Shown here: in pieces, positions 37,185 through 45,975 of the stretch
How the letters are laid out: every line of letters begins with the position of its first letter
How positions within the stretch are numbered: the first letter of the stretch is position 1
Assembly: GCF_003478445.1 (NCBI RefSeq)
Contig: NZ_QUET01000014.1
Coordinates: 26,264-90,263, forward strand
From: Roseburia sp. AM59-24XD
Lineage (GTDB): Bacteria > Bacillota > Clostridia > Lachnospirales > Lachnospiraceae
Direction: 5' to 3'
Length of the DNA: 64,000 bases
Translations under genes and position numbers: made by a program
The notes under the pieces: model-generated
What the model was told of the DNA's origin: nothing
The model's input: the letters and a program-made list of their open reading frames with translations, nothing else
Database searches by the model: none

Positions 37185-40100
37185 TCAGGCATTTTTCTTT
37201 CCGGAGGAATACGAAACTGTTTTGGACCATGAACTCTTCTGCCACTTTCCTTTTACCTTCATACTCGTCCGTATCCGCATCCGAAACTGTGCGGTACCAC
37301 CTGAATTTCTTTTCATTATAATCTTTTTACGAATATTCCCCTGGTATCGTTTACGACTAAACCATTTTCCACCATGAAAGCCTTTCAACTTCAGTTGAAA
37401 TTCATATCTGGTTCCCTCTGCCTTCTTAAGAGAAATCACATAATTTGTACCCTTTTCCGTCAATGCCATCTCCGGCTTCATCAGCTTGCGGGCAACAACG
37501 GCTCTGACCGGAGCAGACAGCGGATTCGGCTGTTCCAGCGAATCATTTCCCGCCTTAACCTTATAAAAATAAACATTTCCCTTTTTGACCTGACGGTCCA
37601 CATAATTAGTAGCAGATGTGCTTTTTATCAGAACATAACCTGTCCTTTTCTGCGTAGAACGATAAATCAGATACTCCCCCTCTTCCGCTTTCTTCCAGGT
37701 AATCCGAAGTGCGGAAATATATGCTTTCTTTCCCATAACTTTGCAGTCGGAAACTTTAACACCGCTGACTGCCACTGTCTTTATTCCGGCAACCGTTGTC
37801 CCCTGTGGTAATGCCGTCTCCTGTACCGGTGTGCTTGTCTGCGGTACACTCGTCGGCACTGCTGCCGATGCAGTTGGCTCCGGTGATGGCGTCTGCATCC
37901 GATCCGGTCCCCAGTAAAACGGAAAATAACTGCTTCCCATATCCTTTGGTGTCACCCAGTCATATCCATTTTCTTCTGCCCATTTTGCTGCATAGCTGCC
38001 CGGCTCTGCCACGATCAGTGTTCCCGGCTTAAACGCCCCCGGTCCGATATAGATTACATCCACGCTGATCCGTATAATGCACTCTGCCTCCTCTGAGCCA
38101 AATGCACCGGAGGAAATCCGTGTCACACCATACAGATACAGATTCCATATGTTCTCCTCCCGGATCTGCTCCGGCAGCTTGTCCTCATTCACTGCCGCCA
38201 GCGTATCACTGACACTGATGCAGCCCTGACTTTCGCTGCTGTTTGTCACCCATTCACAGTTACTGTCAAAAGCATAGTCTCCTATCTGTGTCAGATTTTC
38301 CGAATACTGCAGTGTTTTCAGGGAAGAGCACTCCGAAAATGCATAGTCCGGCACGCCTGTAATCTTCTCCCCCAAAATAATATTTTCCACACCGCAGACC
38401 GTCGATTTCTTTCCCTTTCCCTCCGGCATAAACGCATTCGAATGAATTGTCAGCGTCTTGAGCGAATCACATTTTTCAAAAAGATTACCAAGCATGTCCG
38501 CCGTCAGCGACCGACTTGGCTCCATCTCTTCCGGGATTGTCAGTTGCTGCAATGCACTGCAGCCATAAAATACACTTTTATTTTCTGAATCCTCATCTGG
38601 AATTTCCACACAGATCTCACGATCCGGAAATGCGATGGACTCCAGAGAAGTACAGTTATAAAATGCCTGCTCATCCACATTATGAAGCAGACTTCCCTCT
38701 GCGAAGGAAATGGAGGTAATATTCCTGCAGTGTGCAAAAGCATTTTCCTCTATTCTTCTCACCTTCTGAGGAATCACTACCTCTCCTGCCATATCCGTAC
38801 TGCAATCTACCAGAACCGTATCATTAATGATCAATAACCCACTGTCCCATTTATCGGTCAGATCAGCAAGCCATTTCGTTCCATCAAATGCCCTTTTACC
38901 AATCTCTGTATCCGTATCCGCAAATTCCACCTGTACCAATAAATCGCAGCCCTCAAACGCTTCATCTCCGATCTGTGTTACGCCGTCCGGCATCACAACG
39001 GACGTCAGTGTTGTATTATCCTGAAACGCACAGTCCGTGATCCTGTTTACACTCTCCGGGATTGTCAGATTTCCAAAGGAATAGTCATCCTGCGTATCAA
39101 CAATCGCATGATCCAGTATCGCCAGACCATTCTCATATTTCTGTGTCACCCATGGCGTATTCCGAAAAGAATGACTGCCGCTTTTCTGATAACATTCCTC
39201 CAAAGCTTCCAGCGTCACCAGATTGGTACAGTCTGCAAATGCCTCATCCCCGATATTCACCGGCGAAAGAAAATGAACCTTCGTCAGTGCACTTTTCTGA
39301 AATGCATACGGATCAATTGTCATCACTCCCGCAGACTGTAGAGTAAGCTCTGTAATGGCTGTCTCATAAAATGCAAATTCCCCAATCTTCTCTGATATCA
39401 ATGTTCCCACAAGTCCATCCTGCGCGTCTGCAAGTGTCCCTAATCCGGTACAGCCACAGAATGCATATTTGCCTATTTTCTTCGTCACACGATCAAGTCC
39501 TGTCACCGTTGTCAGCGATGTACAGTCCATAAATGCAAATTCCCCAACCTCTTGCAAATCCGAACTGACAAGCTCGACTGATTCCAGAGATGCACAATCC
39601 TGAAACATCATATCGGGAAGCTTTGTAATCGAGGCACAAAGTTTCATATTCTTTATCCCTGTTCCAAAAAAGACGCCCTCTCCATAATGTACTACATTTG
39701 CAGAATCAGTTACCTTAACAAGGTTATTGCAATTAACAAATGCATACGCACCGACGCTCTTTACACTGCCGTTCATATCTATTTCCGTCAATGAGGAACA
39801 CATTGCAAATGCATTTGCCCCAATGTATTCGGCATTTTTAAGATCAATGCTGTCCAGACTGATGCATCCCGAAAACGCCGAAGTGCCCAGACGTTTTACT
39901 GCATTCCCCAGCGTCACCCGCTGAAGATCCCTGCAGTTTTGAAACACCGCTTCTCCAATTCTTGTCACGCTGTCCGGAATCACAACACTCTGCAGTCCTG
40001 CAGAAGACTGCCAGAAATCATCCTCTCCATAAGTATCCAGTGCCATTACCGTCATTCCGTCCACTGTCTGCGGAATGTTCACTGTATTCTCGACCTTTTC

Positions 40101-40313
40101 TCCCAGATACTTTGTCAGTACCAGCTTATCTTCCGTCAATTTGCGGTATTTCCATTGTCCGTCACTGCTCTGCAGCATCGTAACTGCTGCCTTTGCCGTT
40201 GGAATGCCGTTTACTCTTCCCGCACCTCCGGCACCACCCAGACTTCCGATCACCAGCGCTACAGTAAGCGCCCATATCCAAAATTTATTCCTGTAATGCT
40301 TTCGTATTTTCAT
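37185..40313 (-). CDS. BspA-type leucine-rich-repeat surface protein with Fn3-like domain
   Basis: A 1,042-residue secreted protein. The signal peptide is KHYRNKFWIWALTVALVIGS with small residues and AKAA near 42. Residues about 80-790 are treponemal/BspA-type LRR_5 repeats, seen in recurring IPDSVTRIGEAVFQNC and IGDEAFEGC motifs. A Pro/Thr/Ser-rich stretch (TPSPEPTASAAVPTSVPQ) then leads to a fibronectin-III-like domain (LRITWKKAEEGEYLIYRS). The Lys/Arg-rich end has no LPXTG motif, so attachment is unclear. The start at 40313 follows GGAGAAA; an ATG at 40325 is the alternative. It heads an operon with the kinase and is divergent from another secreted protein. Likely adhesion or host-glycan contact. 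Confidence 0.85.
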   Translation of the reverse strand: MKIRKHYRNKFWIWALTVALVIGSLGGAGGAGRVNGIPTAKAAVTMLQSSDGQWKYRKLTEDKLVLTKYLGEKVENTVNIPQTVDGMTVMALDTYGEDDFWQSSAGLQSVVIPDSVTRIGEAVFQNCRDLQRVTLGNAVKRLGTSAFSGCISLDSIDLKNAEYIGANAFAMCSSLTEIDMNGSVKSVGAYAFVNCNNLVKVTDSANVVHYGEGVFFGTGIKNMKLCASITKLPDMMFQDCASLESVELVSSDLQEVGEFAFMDCTSLTTVTGLDRVTKKIGKYAFCGCTGLGTLADAQDGLVGTLISEKIGEFAFYETAITELTLQSAGVMTIDPYAFQKSALTKVHFLSPVNIGDEAFADCTNLVTLEALEECYQKSGSHSFRNTPWVTQKYENGLAILDHAIVDTQDDYSFGNLTIPESVNRITDCAFQDNTTLTSVVMPDGVTQIGDEAFEGCDLLVQVEFADTDTEIGKRAFDGTKWLADLTDKWDSGLLIINDTVLVDCSTDMAGEVVIPQKVRRIEENAFAHCRNITSISFAEGSLLHNVDEQAFYNCTSLESIAFPDREICVEIPDEDSENKSVFYGCSALQQLTIPEEMEPSRSLTADMLGNLFEKCDSLKTLTIHSNAFMPEGKGKKSTVCGVENIILGEKITGVPDYAFSECSSLKTLQYSENLTQIGDYAFDSNCEWVTNSSESQGCISVSDTLAAVNEDKLPEQIREENIWNLYLYGVTRISSGAFGSEEAECIIRISVDVIYIGPGAFKPGTLIVAEPGSYAAKWAEENGYDWVTPKDMGSSYFPFYWGPDRMQTPSPEPTASAAVPTSVPQTSTPVQETALPQGTTVAGIKTVAVSGVKVSDCKVMGKKAYISALRITWKKAEEGEYLIYRSTQKRTGYVLIKSTSATNYVDRQVKKGNVYFYKVKAGNDSLEQPNPLSAPVRAVVARKLMKPEMALTEKGTNYVISLKKAEGTRYEFQLKLKGFHGGKWFSRKRYQGNIRKKIIMKRNSGGTAQFRMRIRTSMKVKGKWQKSSWSKTVSYSSGKKNA

Positions 40314-40347
40314 CACTTTCTCCATTCCTGTATAATCTGTTATGTCT

Positions 40348-40376
40348 ATGATAATATCTTTCCCGTTCTCTGTCAA
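40348..40376 (-). promoter_or_regulatory. Promoter of the LRR-kinase operon
   Basis: Minus-strand -35 TTGACA (complement of 40371-40376), exactly 17 bases, -10 TATCAT (complement of 40348-40353). It lies about 35 bases before the ATG at 40313. Confidence 0.65.
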
Positions 40377-40450
40377 AATGAAAGTATCCCCCTTTTCTTC
40401 CCCCCCCGTTTCATCATCGGTCAGTTCGTTTAAAACACGTCTGATCCGAC

Positions 40451-40459
40451 TGGTATAAT
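40451..40459 (+). promoter_or_regulatory. Extended -10 promoter of the PPC-domain gene
   Basis: TGGTATAAT at 40451-40459 is an extended -10 element with a weak -35. It drives the divergent plus-strand gene starting at 40508. Confidence 0.45.
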
Positions 40460-40507
40460 GTAGAAAACAAAGAAAATAACTGCCTGAATGGCGAAATGGA
40501 GGAAATT

Positions 40508-41964
40508 ATGAAAAAGAGACATTTATTTTCCAGAAAAACATGGTTATCCGTGTTCACTGCTATCACTTTCATGATCACAGAGGCATTTCTTTGCCAGCCA
40601 TCTGTACCAAAAGATGTACAGGCCCAGGAATTCACAACTGCAGAAACCCTTCCGGTAAACACCCCTGTCACTGACATTACCGGGGACAATATCAAATATT
40701 ACACCTTCCAGTCCACGGAGGACGGCTACTTTACAATCAATATCAAACACAAAGATATTACACAAACCGGTCGCTGGTGTATGGTTCTGCGAAACAAGGA
40801 CAGAAGCTATGTCTACGAAACCATGTATGGAGATTCTATCACCTCACATAAATGGCCCTGTGTCAAAGGCAAAACCTATTATATTGATCTAAGCGACAGC
40901 TATGGTTCCAGCAAACAAGCCTATGAGCTTGTCGTCACCCAGACTGCCGATCCCAACTGGGAACGGGAAGAAAATGATAATCAGGAGACTGCCACACCGT
41001 TAGCCTGTGACAGTCCGATGAATGGTATGGTAGAAAACGAAGGCAGCGACTGGTTCAAGCTGGAAACTCCGGCTGCCGCCGGCTATGTTACCTTTTCACT
41101 GGTTCATCCGGACATTGCCGAGAAAGGCGGATGGACAATGACCATTCAGGACGCATCCGGCAAAGTATACGGCAAATACAATGGTTCTTCGATCAATACG
41201 ATCAAATACGGCTTTGCCCCTGGAACTATACTTTATATCAAGCTTACGGCAAACTATGGCGATGACCGTCAGCTTTACACCTTAACAGCATCATTTACAC
41301 CATCAGTCACCTTCGAAAGCGAGCCAAATGACAGTGCTGCCAATGCCGACAGCATTGCTTATAACACCGATTACTGTGGCGTCATCAACTCCTCCGCAGA
41401 TGATGTGGATTATTATAGCTTTACCAATCCTGCCGCCGGCAAAGTGACGATCCATTTCGGACCGGTTGACATATCAAATACCGGAAAATGGAATCTGACA
41501 CTCGTGGATGCAAGCGGCAACGAAACATCTCTTCTTCAGACAGAAACCACACAGGATGTCACCTCGCTTCTCAAAAAGGGAACCTATTATCTAAAGATCA
41601 CGGATAGCTGGGGAGCTTCTAATAAAGACTATACCTTCCGTCTGAGCCGCAAAAACTATAATATTTCCGGCAAAACAAAGATACAAAAAGCAAAGCTTCC
41701 AGAAAACACATTATCAAATACATTAAATTAGGAAAACGCGCCAAAAATGCAGAAAAGTATCTGGTTAAGATTTCCCGCAAAAAAAATATGTCCGATGCAT
41801 CTTCTGCGGAATTTAATGCTGTCAAAAAACTGGATATTGATTATTATGGTTATTACAAGACCACCTATTATATTCAGGTAAGACCATATGTTACCGATGC
41901 CTTTGGCAACCGCTGGTACGGCAAAAAGTCTAATATTGTAAAAATTAAAACGAAACGTCTGTAA
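40508..41964 (+). CDS. Secreted PPC-domain protein, frameshifted near the C-terminus
   Basis: A signal peptide (KKRHLFSRKTWLSVFTAIT, then ITEAFL) opens the chain. Three bacterial pre-peptidase C-terminal-like beta domains follow, marked by REENDNQETATPL, SEPNDSAANADSI and repeated YYTFQSTEDGYFTINI / DWFKLETPAAAGYVTF / DYYSFTNPAAGKVTIHF. The given frame stops at 41731. Another frame continues without break from about 41690 to a TAA at 41962-41964. It encodes a Lys-rich Fn3-like end (KYLVKISRKK ... YYIQVRPYVTDAFGNRWYGKKS). One extra A in GCAAAG near 41686 joins them, giving about 485 residues. The start at 40508 follows GGAGGAA. It pairs divergently with the LRR operon. Confidence 0.8.
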
Positions 41965-42009
41965 TCAGAGAAAGATCCGTTAATTCTTTTCCTCTATACA
42001 GTCATTGTA

Positions 42010-42112
42010 TCACAAATTTGCAACGCAAGGGAGCTTGTTGGCTTGCGCAGAATTTGTGAACGACAAAATCTTAAAGCGCAGTGCGCGACAGCTGCAAAGC
42101 AGCTGGATTTTG
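42010..42112 (+). ncRNA. Candidate structured RNA (hairpin plus three-way junction)
   Basis: Hairpin 1 pairs TCACAAATT (42010-42018) with AATTTGTGA (42051-42059) and CGCAAG (42024-42029) with CTTGCG (42042-42047). The junction has P1 CAAAATC/GATTTTG (42064-42070, 42106-42112), P2 GCGC/GCGC (42076-42079, 42083-42086) and P3 CAGCTGC/GCAGCTG (42089-42095, 42099-42105, AAA loop). The strand is uncertain. Confidence 0.35.
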
Positions 42113-42150
42113 GAGTTATTATATCATCAAAAATTTACCAAAAGATACTA

Positions 42151-42193
42151 AAAAGCTTCGGTCTTTCATCTCTGAGAATGTCCGAAGCTTTTT
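42151..42193 (+). terminator. Terminator, probably bidirectional
   Basis: AAAAGCTTCGG at 42151-42161 pairs with CCGAAGCTTTT (about 42182-42192), followed by TAC. It lies 187 bases beyond the repaired end of the PPC-domain gene and just after the candidate structured RNA. Confidence 0.55.
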
Positions 42194-42405
42194 ACTTTTA
42201 AGATATGCTTTCACGGCAGCTTTTTACCGTATTGGAATTTATGCTTGTCACTGCTTTCTTCAACGATTATAATAGTAGATAGTGCTATATCATATAGTTA
42301 CGCATTCAAAAGCAGCAAAGCTTTAAAGCGCAATCTGCGCCAGCCGTTAGAACAAAATAACGTTCGAACCCAACATCTTATAATTACTTAAAGGAATGAT
42401 TTATC

Positions 42406-43131
42406 ATGAACGAATCCGATAACATGTTTGAAGAAGAATATCTCACCTGTGAACGGAGGCACATCTTTTTCGTATTGATGGGAGTCGCCGGCTTCTTTGG
42501 TGCATTCACCTACTCTATCCGCGGGGGCATTTTCTGTAATGCACAGACCGCCAATTTCGTTTTATTTGCAATGGCACTCGGCAACGCCCAGTGGAAACAC
42601 GCCCTCTACTTTCTGATCCCAATGAGTGCCTATTTCCTTGGTGCCGTGATCTCCGAGGCGCTGCCCGGCAGCATCAAAAAGCTGCAGTTTATTCGCTGGG
42701 ATACGCTGTTTATCATGATTGAAATGATCGTTGTCGTCTTTCTCGGGCTTCTGCCGGAGAGTGCACCGGTTCAGATCTCACAGGTTGCGATCAACTTCAT
42801 CTGCTCGATGCAGTATAACACCTTCCGGCAGGCAAGGAGTGTTCCGATGGCAACGACCTTTTGTACCAATCACTGGCGTCAGGTTGCGATCGCACTGACG
42901 AAAGCTATCCGTCACCGGGATACTGCCTATCTGCCCCGCATGTCCCAGCATCTTTGTATGCTGCTTGTGTTCGTGGTCGGCGGTGTGATATCCACGATTC
43001 TTTGTAATCTTTTCCTTGGCAAAGCGATCTTTGCCGCACTGATTCCTCTGATGATCGTGTTTATCGATCTTTTATATGCGGATCTGAAACGCGAAAAGGG
43101 TGCTCTGGAACGGATTCCGCATGGGCATTGA
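42406..43131 (+). CDS. YoaK/DUF1275-family membrane protein
   Basis: A 241-residue membrane protein with about six segments. The early pattern GVAGFFGAFTYSIRGGIFCNAQTANFVLFAMALG matches the DUF1275 (YoaK) family, in which an N- or Q-containing GxxxxxQTGNxxxxG-type motif is conserved. A conserved NFICSMQYNTFRQ stretch follows in the second half. Function is unknown in the family. The ribosome site is AAAGGAATG, and the start ATG is at 42406. Neighbours give no clear pathway. Confidence 0.85.
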   Translation: MNESDNMFEEEYLTCERRHIFFVLMGVAGFFGAFTYSIRGGIFCNAQTANFVLFAMALGNAQWKHALYFLIPMSAYFLGAVISEALPGSIKKLQFIRWDTLFIMIEMIVVVFLGLLPESAPVQISQVAINFICSMQYNTFRQARSVPMATTFCTNHWRQVAIALTKAIRHRDTAYLPRMSQHLCMLLVFVVGGVISTILCNLFLGKAIFAALIPLMIVFIDLLYADLKREKGALERIPHGH

Positions 43132-43264
43132 GAAGGTGCGTGTGGCGAATATTAACCCGATTTGTGTCAATAACATGATTGCATGATTTTTTGAAAACAA
43201 TCCATACTATTTACAGTACCCCGAAAATTATTTACTAAGACTTCATTTCGGAAGGAGCAATAGT

Positions 43265-43513
43265 ATGAGCCACGATAAAAACGGTACGACCGGTCTAAAC
43301 CATATGAACAAACGTCAGCTTGCCGAAGGTCTTGAGTTTCTCGATGATCTGACGGAGGATGAGCGCAAGCGTTTTGAAGCACTTCCCGACGAGGATAAGC
43401 ATCGGTGTATCGCCCAGAATCTGATCAGTCACCAGGATGACAAGCTCTGGGACAGGGATATCGGCATCAGCCAGCTGGAGGGACGCATCGTCACAAAATC
43501 TTTTCAGGGATAG
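43265..43513 (+). CDS. Small acidic hypothetical protein
   Basis: An 82-residue cytosolic protein rich in Asp, Glu, Lys and His, predicted helical. The segment LAEGLEFLDDLTEDERKRFEALPDEDK suggests a short helix-turn-helix-like or coiled structure but no family was recognised. GGAAGGAG precedes the ATG at 43265 with good spacing, which supports translation. It stands alone between the YoaK-like gene and the convergent cysK. Confidence 0.6.
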   Translation: MSHDKNGTTGLNHMNKRQLAEGLEFLDDLTEDERKRFEALPDEDKHRCIAQNLISHQDDKLWDRDIGISQLEGRIVTKSFQG

Positions 43514-43620
43514 ATGATTGACGTTTCTGCCAATTGACCTTTTCTAATATCTCTCTGCAGATCCGCCAATTCATATATTTTTACCTGTCGGGAAATTAAT
43601 TATCTGACCGATGAAACGAT

Positions 43621-43659
43621 CAAAACAAATCGAGAGCAGCCCACGTTTACAGGCTGCTC
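43621..43659 (-). terminator. cysK terminator
   Basis: GAGCAGCC (43634-43641) pairs with GGCTGCTC (43652-43659). On the minus strand the hairpin is followed by TCGATTTGTTTTG. Confidence 0.65.
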
Positions 43660-43697
43660 CCTGTTTGTTTATCCATGAAATTTTATTGATTGATCCA

Positions 43698-44633
43698 TTA
43701 GTCGGCAAAGAGCTGTGTAGAAAGATATCTGTCTCCTGAATCAGGGAGAAGTGCTACAATCACCTTGCCCTTGTTCTCCGGACGGGCTGCAAGAATAGTT
43801 GCTGCCTTTAATGCTGCTCCGGAAGAAATACCAACGAGAATACCCTCGCTCTGGGCAAACTTCTTGCCCTCGACAAATGCATCATCGTTCGCGATCGGGA
43901 GAATCTCATCATATACATCTGTGTTCAGTACCTTTGGCACGAAGCCTGCGCCAATACCCTGAATCTTATGTGCTCCCGGTGCTCCACCGGAAAGAACCGG
44001 GCTGGTCTCCGGCTCAACAGCTACGATCTTGACATTTGGATTCTGCTCCTTTAAGTACTCGCCGATACCTGTGATTGTTCCGCCTGTACCAACACCTGCT
44101 ATGAAAATATCTACTTTGCCATCGGTCTGATCCCAGATCTCAGGACCGGTTGTTGCCTTATGTGCTGCCGGGTTAGCCGGATTGTCAAACTGACCAAGGA
44201 TAACAGAGCCCGGTGTGTTTGCCTGAAGCTCCTCTGCCTTTGCGATAGCTCCCTTCATTCCCTTTGCACCTTCTGTCAGAACAAGCTCTGCTCCATATGC
44301 TTTTAATAATGTACGACGCTCGATGCTCATGGTATCCGGAAGAGTAAGCACTGCATGATATCCCTTTGCTGTAGCAACAGCGGCAAGACCAATTCCTGTA
44401 TTACCGGATGTTGGCTCGATAATTGTTGCACCCGGCTTTAAGATACCCTTCTTTTCTGCATCCTCGATCATTGCAAGACTGATACGATCCTTAACAGATC
44501 CTGTCAGATTCAGATACTCTAACTTTGTCAGGATCGTTGCATCTGTAACTCCTGCTGCTTCACTGTATTTGCTTGCCTTTAAGATTGGGGTTCCTCCGAT
44601 CAGTTCTACTGCACTCTCTTTAATCTTTGCCAT
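43698..44633 (-). CDS. cysK: Cysteine synthase A (O-acetylserine sulfhydrylase)
   Basis: A 311-residue PLP enzyme that makes cysteine from O-acetylserine and sulfide. The PLP lysine is in [11 protein letters not shown] near residue 42. [11 protein letters not shown] is the substrate loop, [16 protein letters not shown] the phosphate loop, and [16 protein letters not shown] the end motif. Length is normal. The start at 44633 ([11 protein letters not shown]) follows GGAGGACATT. Upstream is a TATAAT promoter overlapped by a perfect dyad that may be an operator for a cysteine repressor. Terminator follows at 43621-43659. Confidence 0.95.
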   Translation of the reverse strand: MAKIKESAVELIGGTPILKASKYSEAAGVTDATILTKLEYLNLTGSVKDRISLAMIEDAEKKGILKPGATIIEPTSGNTGIGLAAVATAKGYHAVLTLPDTMSIERRTLLKAYGAELVLTEGAKGMKGAIAKAEELQANTPGSVILGQFDNPANPAAHKATTGPEIWDQTDGKVDIFIAGVGTGGTITGIGEYLKEQNPNVKIVAVEPETSPVLSGGAPGAHKIQGIGAGFVPKVLNTDVYDEILPIANDDAFVEGKKFAQSEGILVGISSGAALKAATILAARPENKGKVIVALLPDSGDRYLSTQLFAD

Positions 44634-44733
44634 AATAATGTCCTCCTTCATTCTCTAAACATTCTGCTTCTCTGACCCTCCCTCTTCAGAAACAATCCTG
44701 TCTGAAATCTTGGATAATCAGTTGTTTTCTTTA

Positions 44734-44763
44734 ATTATACTATTCATACTGTGTTTGTATGAA
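44734..44763 (-). promoter_or_regulatory. cysK promoter with dyad operator
   Basis: A -10 TATAAT on the minus strand (complement of 44734-44739) is preceded by a perfect 7-bp dyad, TTCATAC-N7-GTATGAA (44743-44763), in the -10/-35 spacer. The -35 is weak, as in regulated promoters. A cysteine-responsive repressor such as CymR would be a reasonable binder; the identity is inference. Confidence 0.45.
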
Positions 44764-44925
44764 TTGATTTTATAATGGTATTATATTCCTTCAATTCCTA
44801 TCTGTCAATAGGAATTTATAAAATCTCTGAAAAAATCTGTCGTTATGCTCAATCGAAAACAAATCAGACTGCATACTCTCTGTTTTACAGCCAGTATGCC
44901 AGTCCTGATATTAATTCTCTTCATT

Positions 44926-45426
44926 TTAGAATCGGCTGATTTCCTCCGATTCATCATCACTTTTACGGATCTCACGGATGACAACATCGTATTTTACTCC
45001 ATTTTCCAGCTCTATTGTAACCGTGTCGCCCACACGATGCTTCAACAGACATTTCCCCATGGGTGATTCAATGCTGATCATATTATTCATTACATCTGCA
45101 CGGATCGTTGTGACAATCTTATACTCTTCTTCGCAGTCATCCTCCGGGACATAAACGACAACGGTATCATTGAGTCCAAGCTCCTCCTCACCGGCATCGT
45201 CCTCCACGATCTGAGCCGTCTTGATCATCCGCTCCAGATAGCGGATCCGGCTCTCGTTACGATTTTTCACTTTCTTGGCTGCTTTATATTCAAAGTTCTC
45301 GCTGAGATCTCCCTGCGCTCTCGCCTCCTTGACGTCTTCCAGGGCTTCCTTACGCACGACAAGCTTGCGATGCTCCAACTCCTTCTCCATCTTTTCAACA
45401 TCCTGTCTGGTTAATCGATCATACAT
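44926..45426 (-). CDS. greA: Transcription elongation factor GreA/GreB family
   Basis: A 166-residue factor that stimulates RNA polymerase to cleave backtracked RNA. The N-terminal coiled coil contains EKELEHRKL, ALEDVKEARAQGDLSENFEYKAAKK (with the acidic tip residues DLSEN typical of GreA) and NRNESRIRYLERMI. The C-terminal FKBP-like domain has TIELENGVKYDV and SPMGKCLLKHRVGDTV. The start at 45426 follows GGAGG, giving the usual length; the frame is open far upstream but that part is a non-coding repeat. A compact promoter was not identified. Confidence 0.93.
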   Translation of the reverse strand: MYDRLTRQDVEKMEKELEHRKLVVRKEALEDVKEARAQGDLSENFEYKAAKKVKNRNESRIRYLERMIKTAQIVEDDAGEEELGLNDTVVVYVPEDDCEEEYKIVTTIRADVMNNMISIESPMGKCLLKHRVGDTVTIELENGVKYDVVIREIRKSDDESEEISRF

Positions 45427-45574
45427 TGTTTCATCCTCCCTTTTATTGCAAAAAAGATCTTCTATGCAAAACAAACAGATATTTATATGTTTTTTGTTTA
45501 TTTTTGACAATGATATTTTATCACATGCTGTATATAATATATATAAGAAATCTGAATTGATTTCTTCATCACAC

Positions 45575-45717
45575 AATGAGTCCTGTGACTGTTCTGACAG
45601 GACATTAATCAAAAAATGACAGAGCGATGAGAGGTGTGACGGTTCTGACACCTCGGTAAACAAAAAGTGACCGAGTGATGATATCTATATGGGAGAGTTG
45701 TTACTCTCCCATTTTTA
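45575..45717 (+). ncRNA. Triple-hairpin module ending in a terminator
   Basis: Three hairpins in a row: TCCTGT/ACAGGA (45581-45602), GAGGTGT/ACACCTC (45631-45654) and GGGAGAGT/ACTCTCCC (45691-45710). The first two share the 10-base loop GACNGTTCTG and each is preceded by a similar linker with a GATGAG-like end. The third is followed by ATTTTTAC, an apparent plus-strand terminator. A further pair CTCGGT/ACCGAG is at 45652-45675. It is either a small plus-strand RNA or, on the minus strand, part of the greA leader. Confidence 0.4.
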
Positions 45718-45847
45718 CAAAGTAAATACATCAATGAATATATTGCTTATATAAAAAACACAAATTCCACCAAAGATCAAAAAAAGTTAAAACGAAAATA
45801 CATATATTCCACATTACAATATTTTCATAAAGAATTAAAAATTTAGA

Positions 45848-45908
45848 ACAAAAGAGCGAAACCAGCGTTTCATCCTTGCTTCCCACCACATTACGAGCAT
45901 TTTCCTAT
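45848..45908 (-). repeat. Dispersed terminator-like repeat, copy B
   Basis: On the minus strand it reads AAAATGCTCGTAATGTGGTG, then a short spacer, then GAAACGCTGGTTTCGCTCTT. It shares both blocks with copy A (10467-10555) and copies C1/C2 (52971-53097). It lies just downstream of the purA terminator. Confidence 0.6.
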
Positions 45909-45910
45909 AC

Positions 45911-45950
45911 CAGAACAAAACAGAAGGCTACCCATCAGTGGATCAGCCTC
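45911..45950 (-). terminator. Hairpin after purA
   Basis: AGGCT (45925-45929) and AGCCT (45945-45949) form an imperfect stem with inner CCCA/TGGA pairs, followed on the minus strand by TCTGTTTTG. It lies 25 bases beyond the purA stop codon. Confidence 0.45.
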
Positions 45951-45975
45951 CTGCACGATTATTCCATAAATTTAA

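Larger units (their letters stand above)
41965..42405. other. Structured intergenic region
   Basis: No gene is supported in this 441-base gap. It contains a 15-bp-stem hairpin (42010-42059), a predicted three-way junction (42064-42112), a terminator (42151-42193) and a partial repeat of the TTAAAGCGCA core at 42322-42345. The promoter and ribosome site of the YoaK-like gene are at its right end. Confidence 0.6.

Noticed and set aside
45427..45663. Long N-terminal extension of GreA
   Set aside because: The frame is open, but it covers the hairpin repeats; the ATG at 45426 with GGAGG gives the normal GreA length.
45566..45717. CRISPR array
   Set aside because: The repeated units are two or three hairpins with differing stems, not identical repeats with unique spacers.
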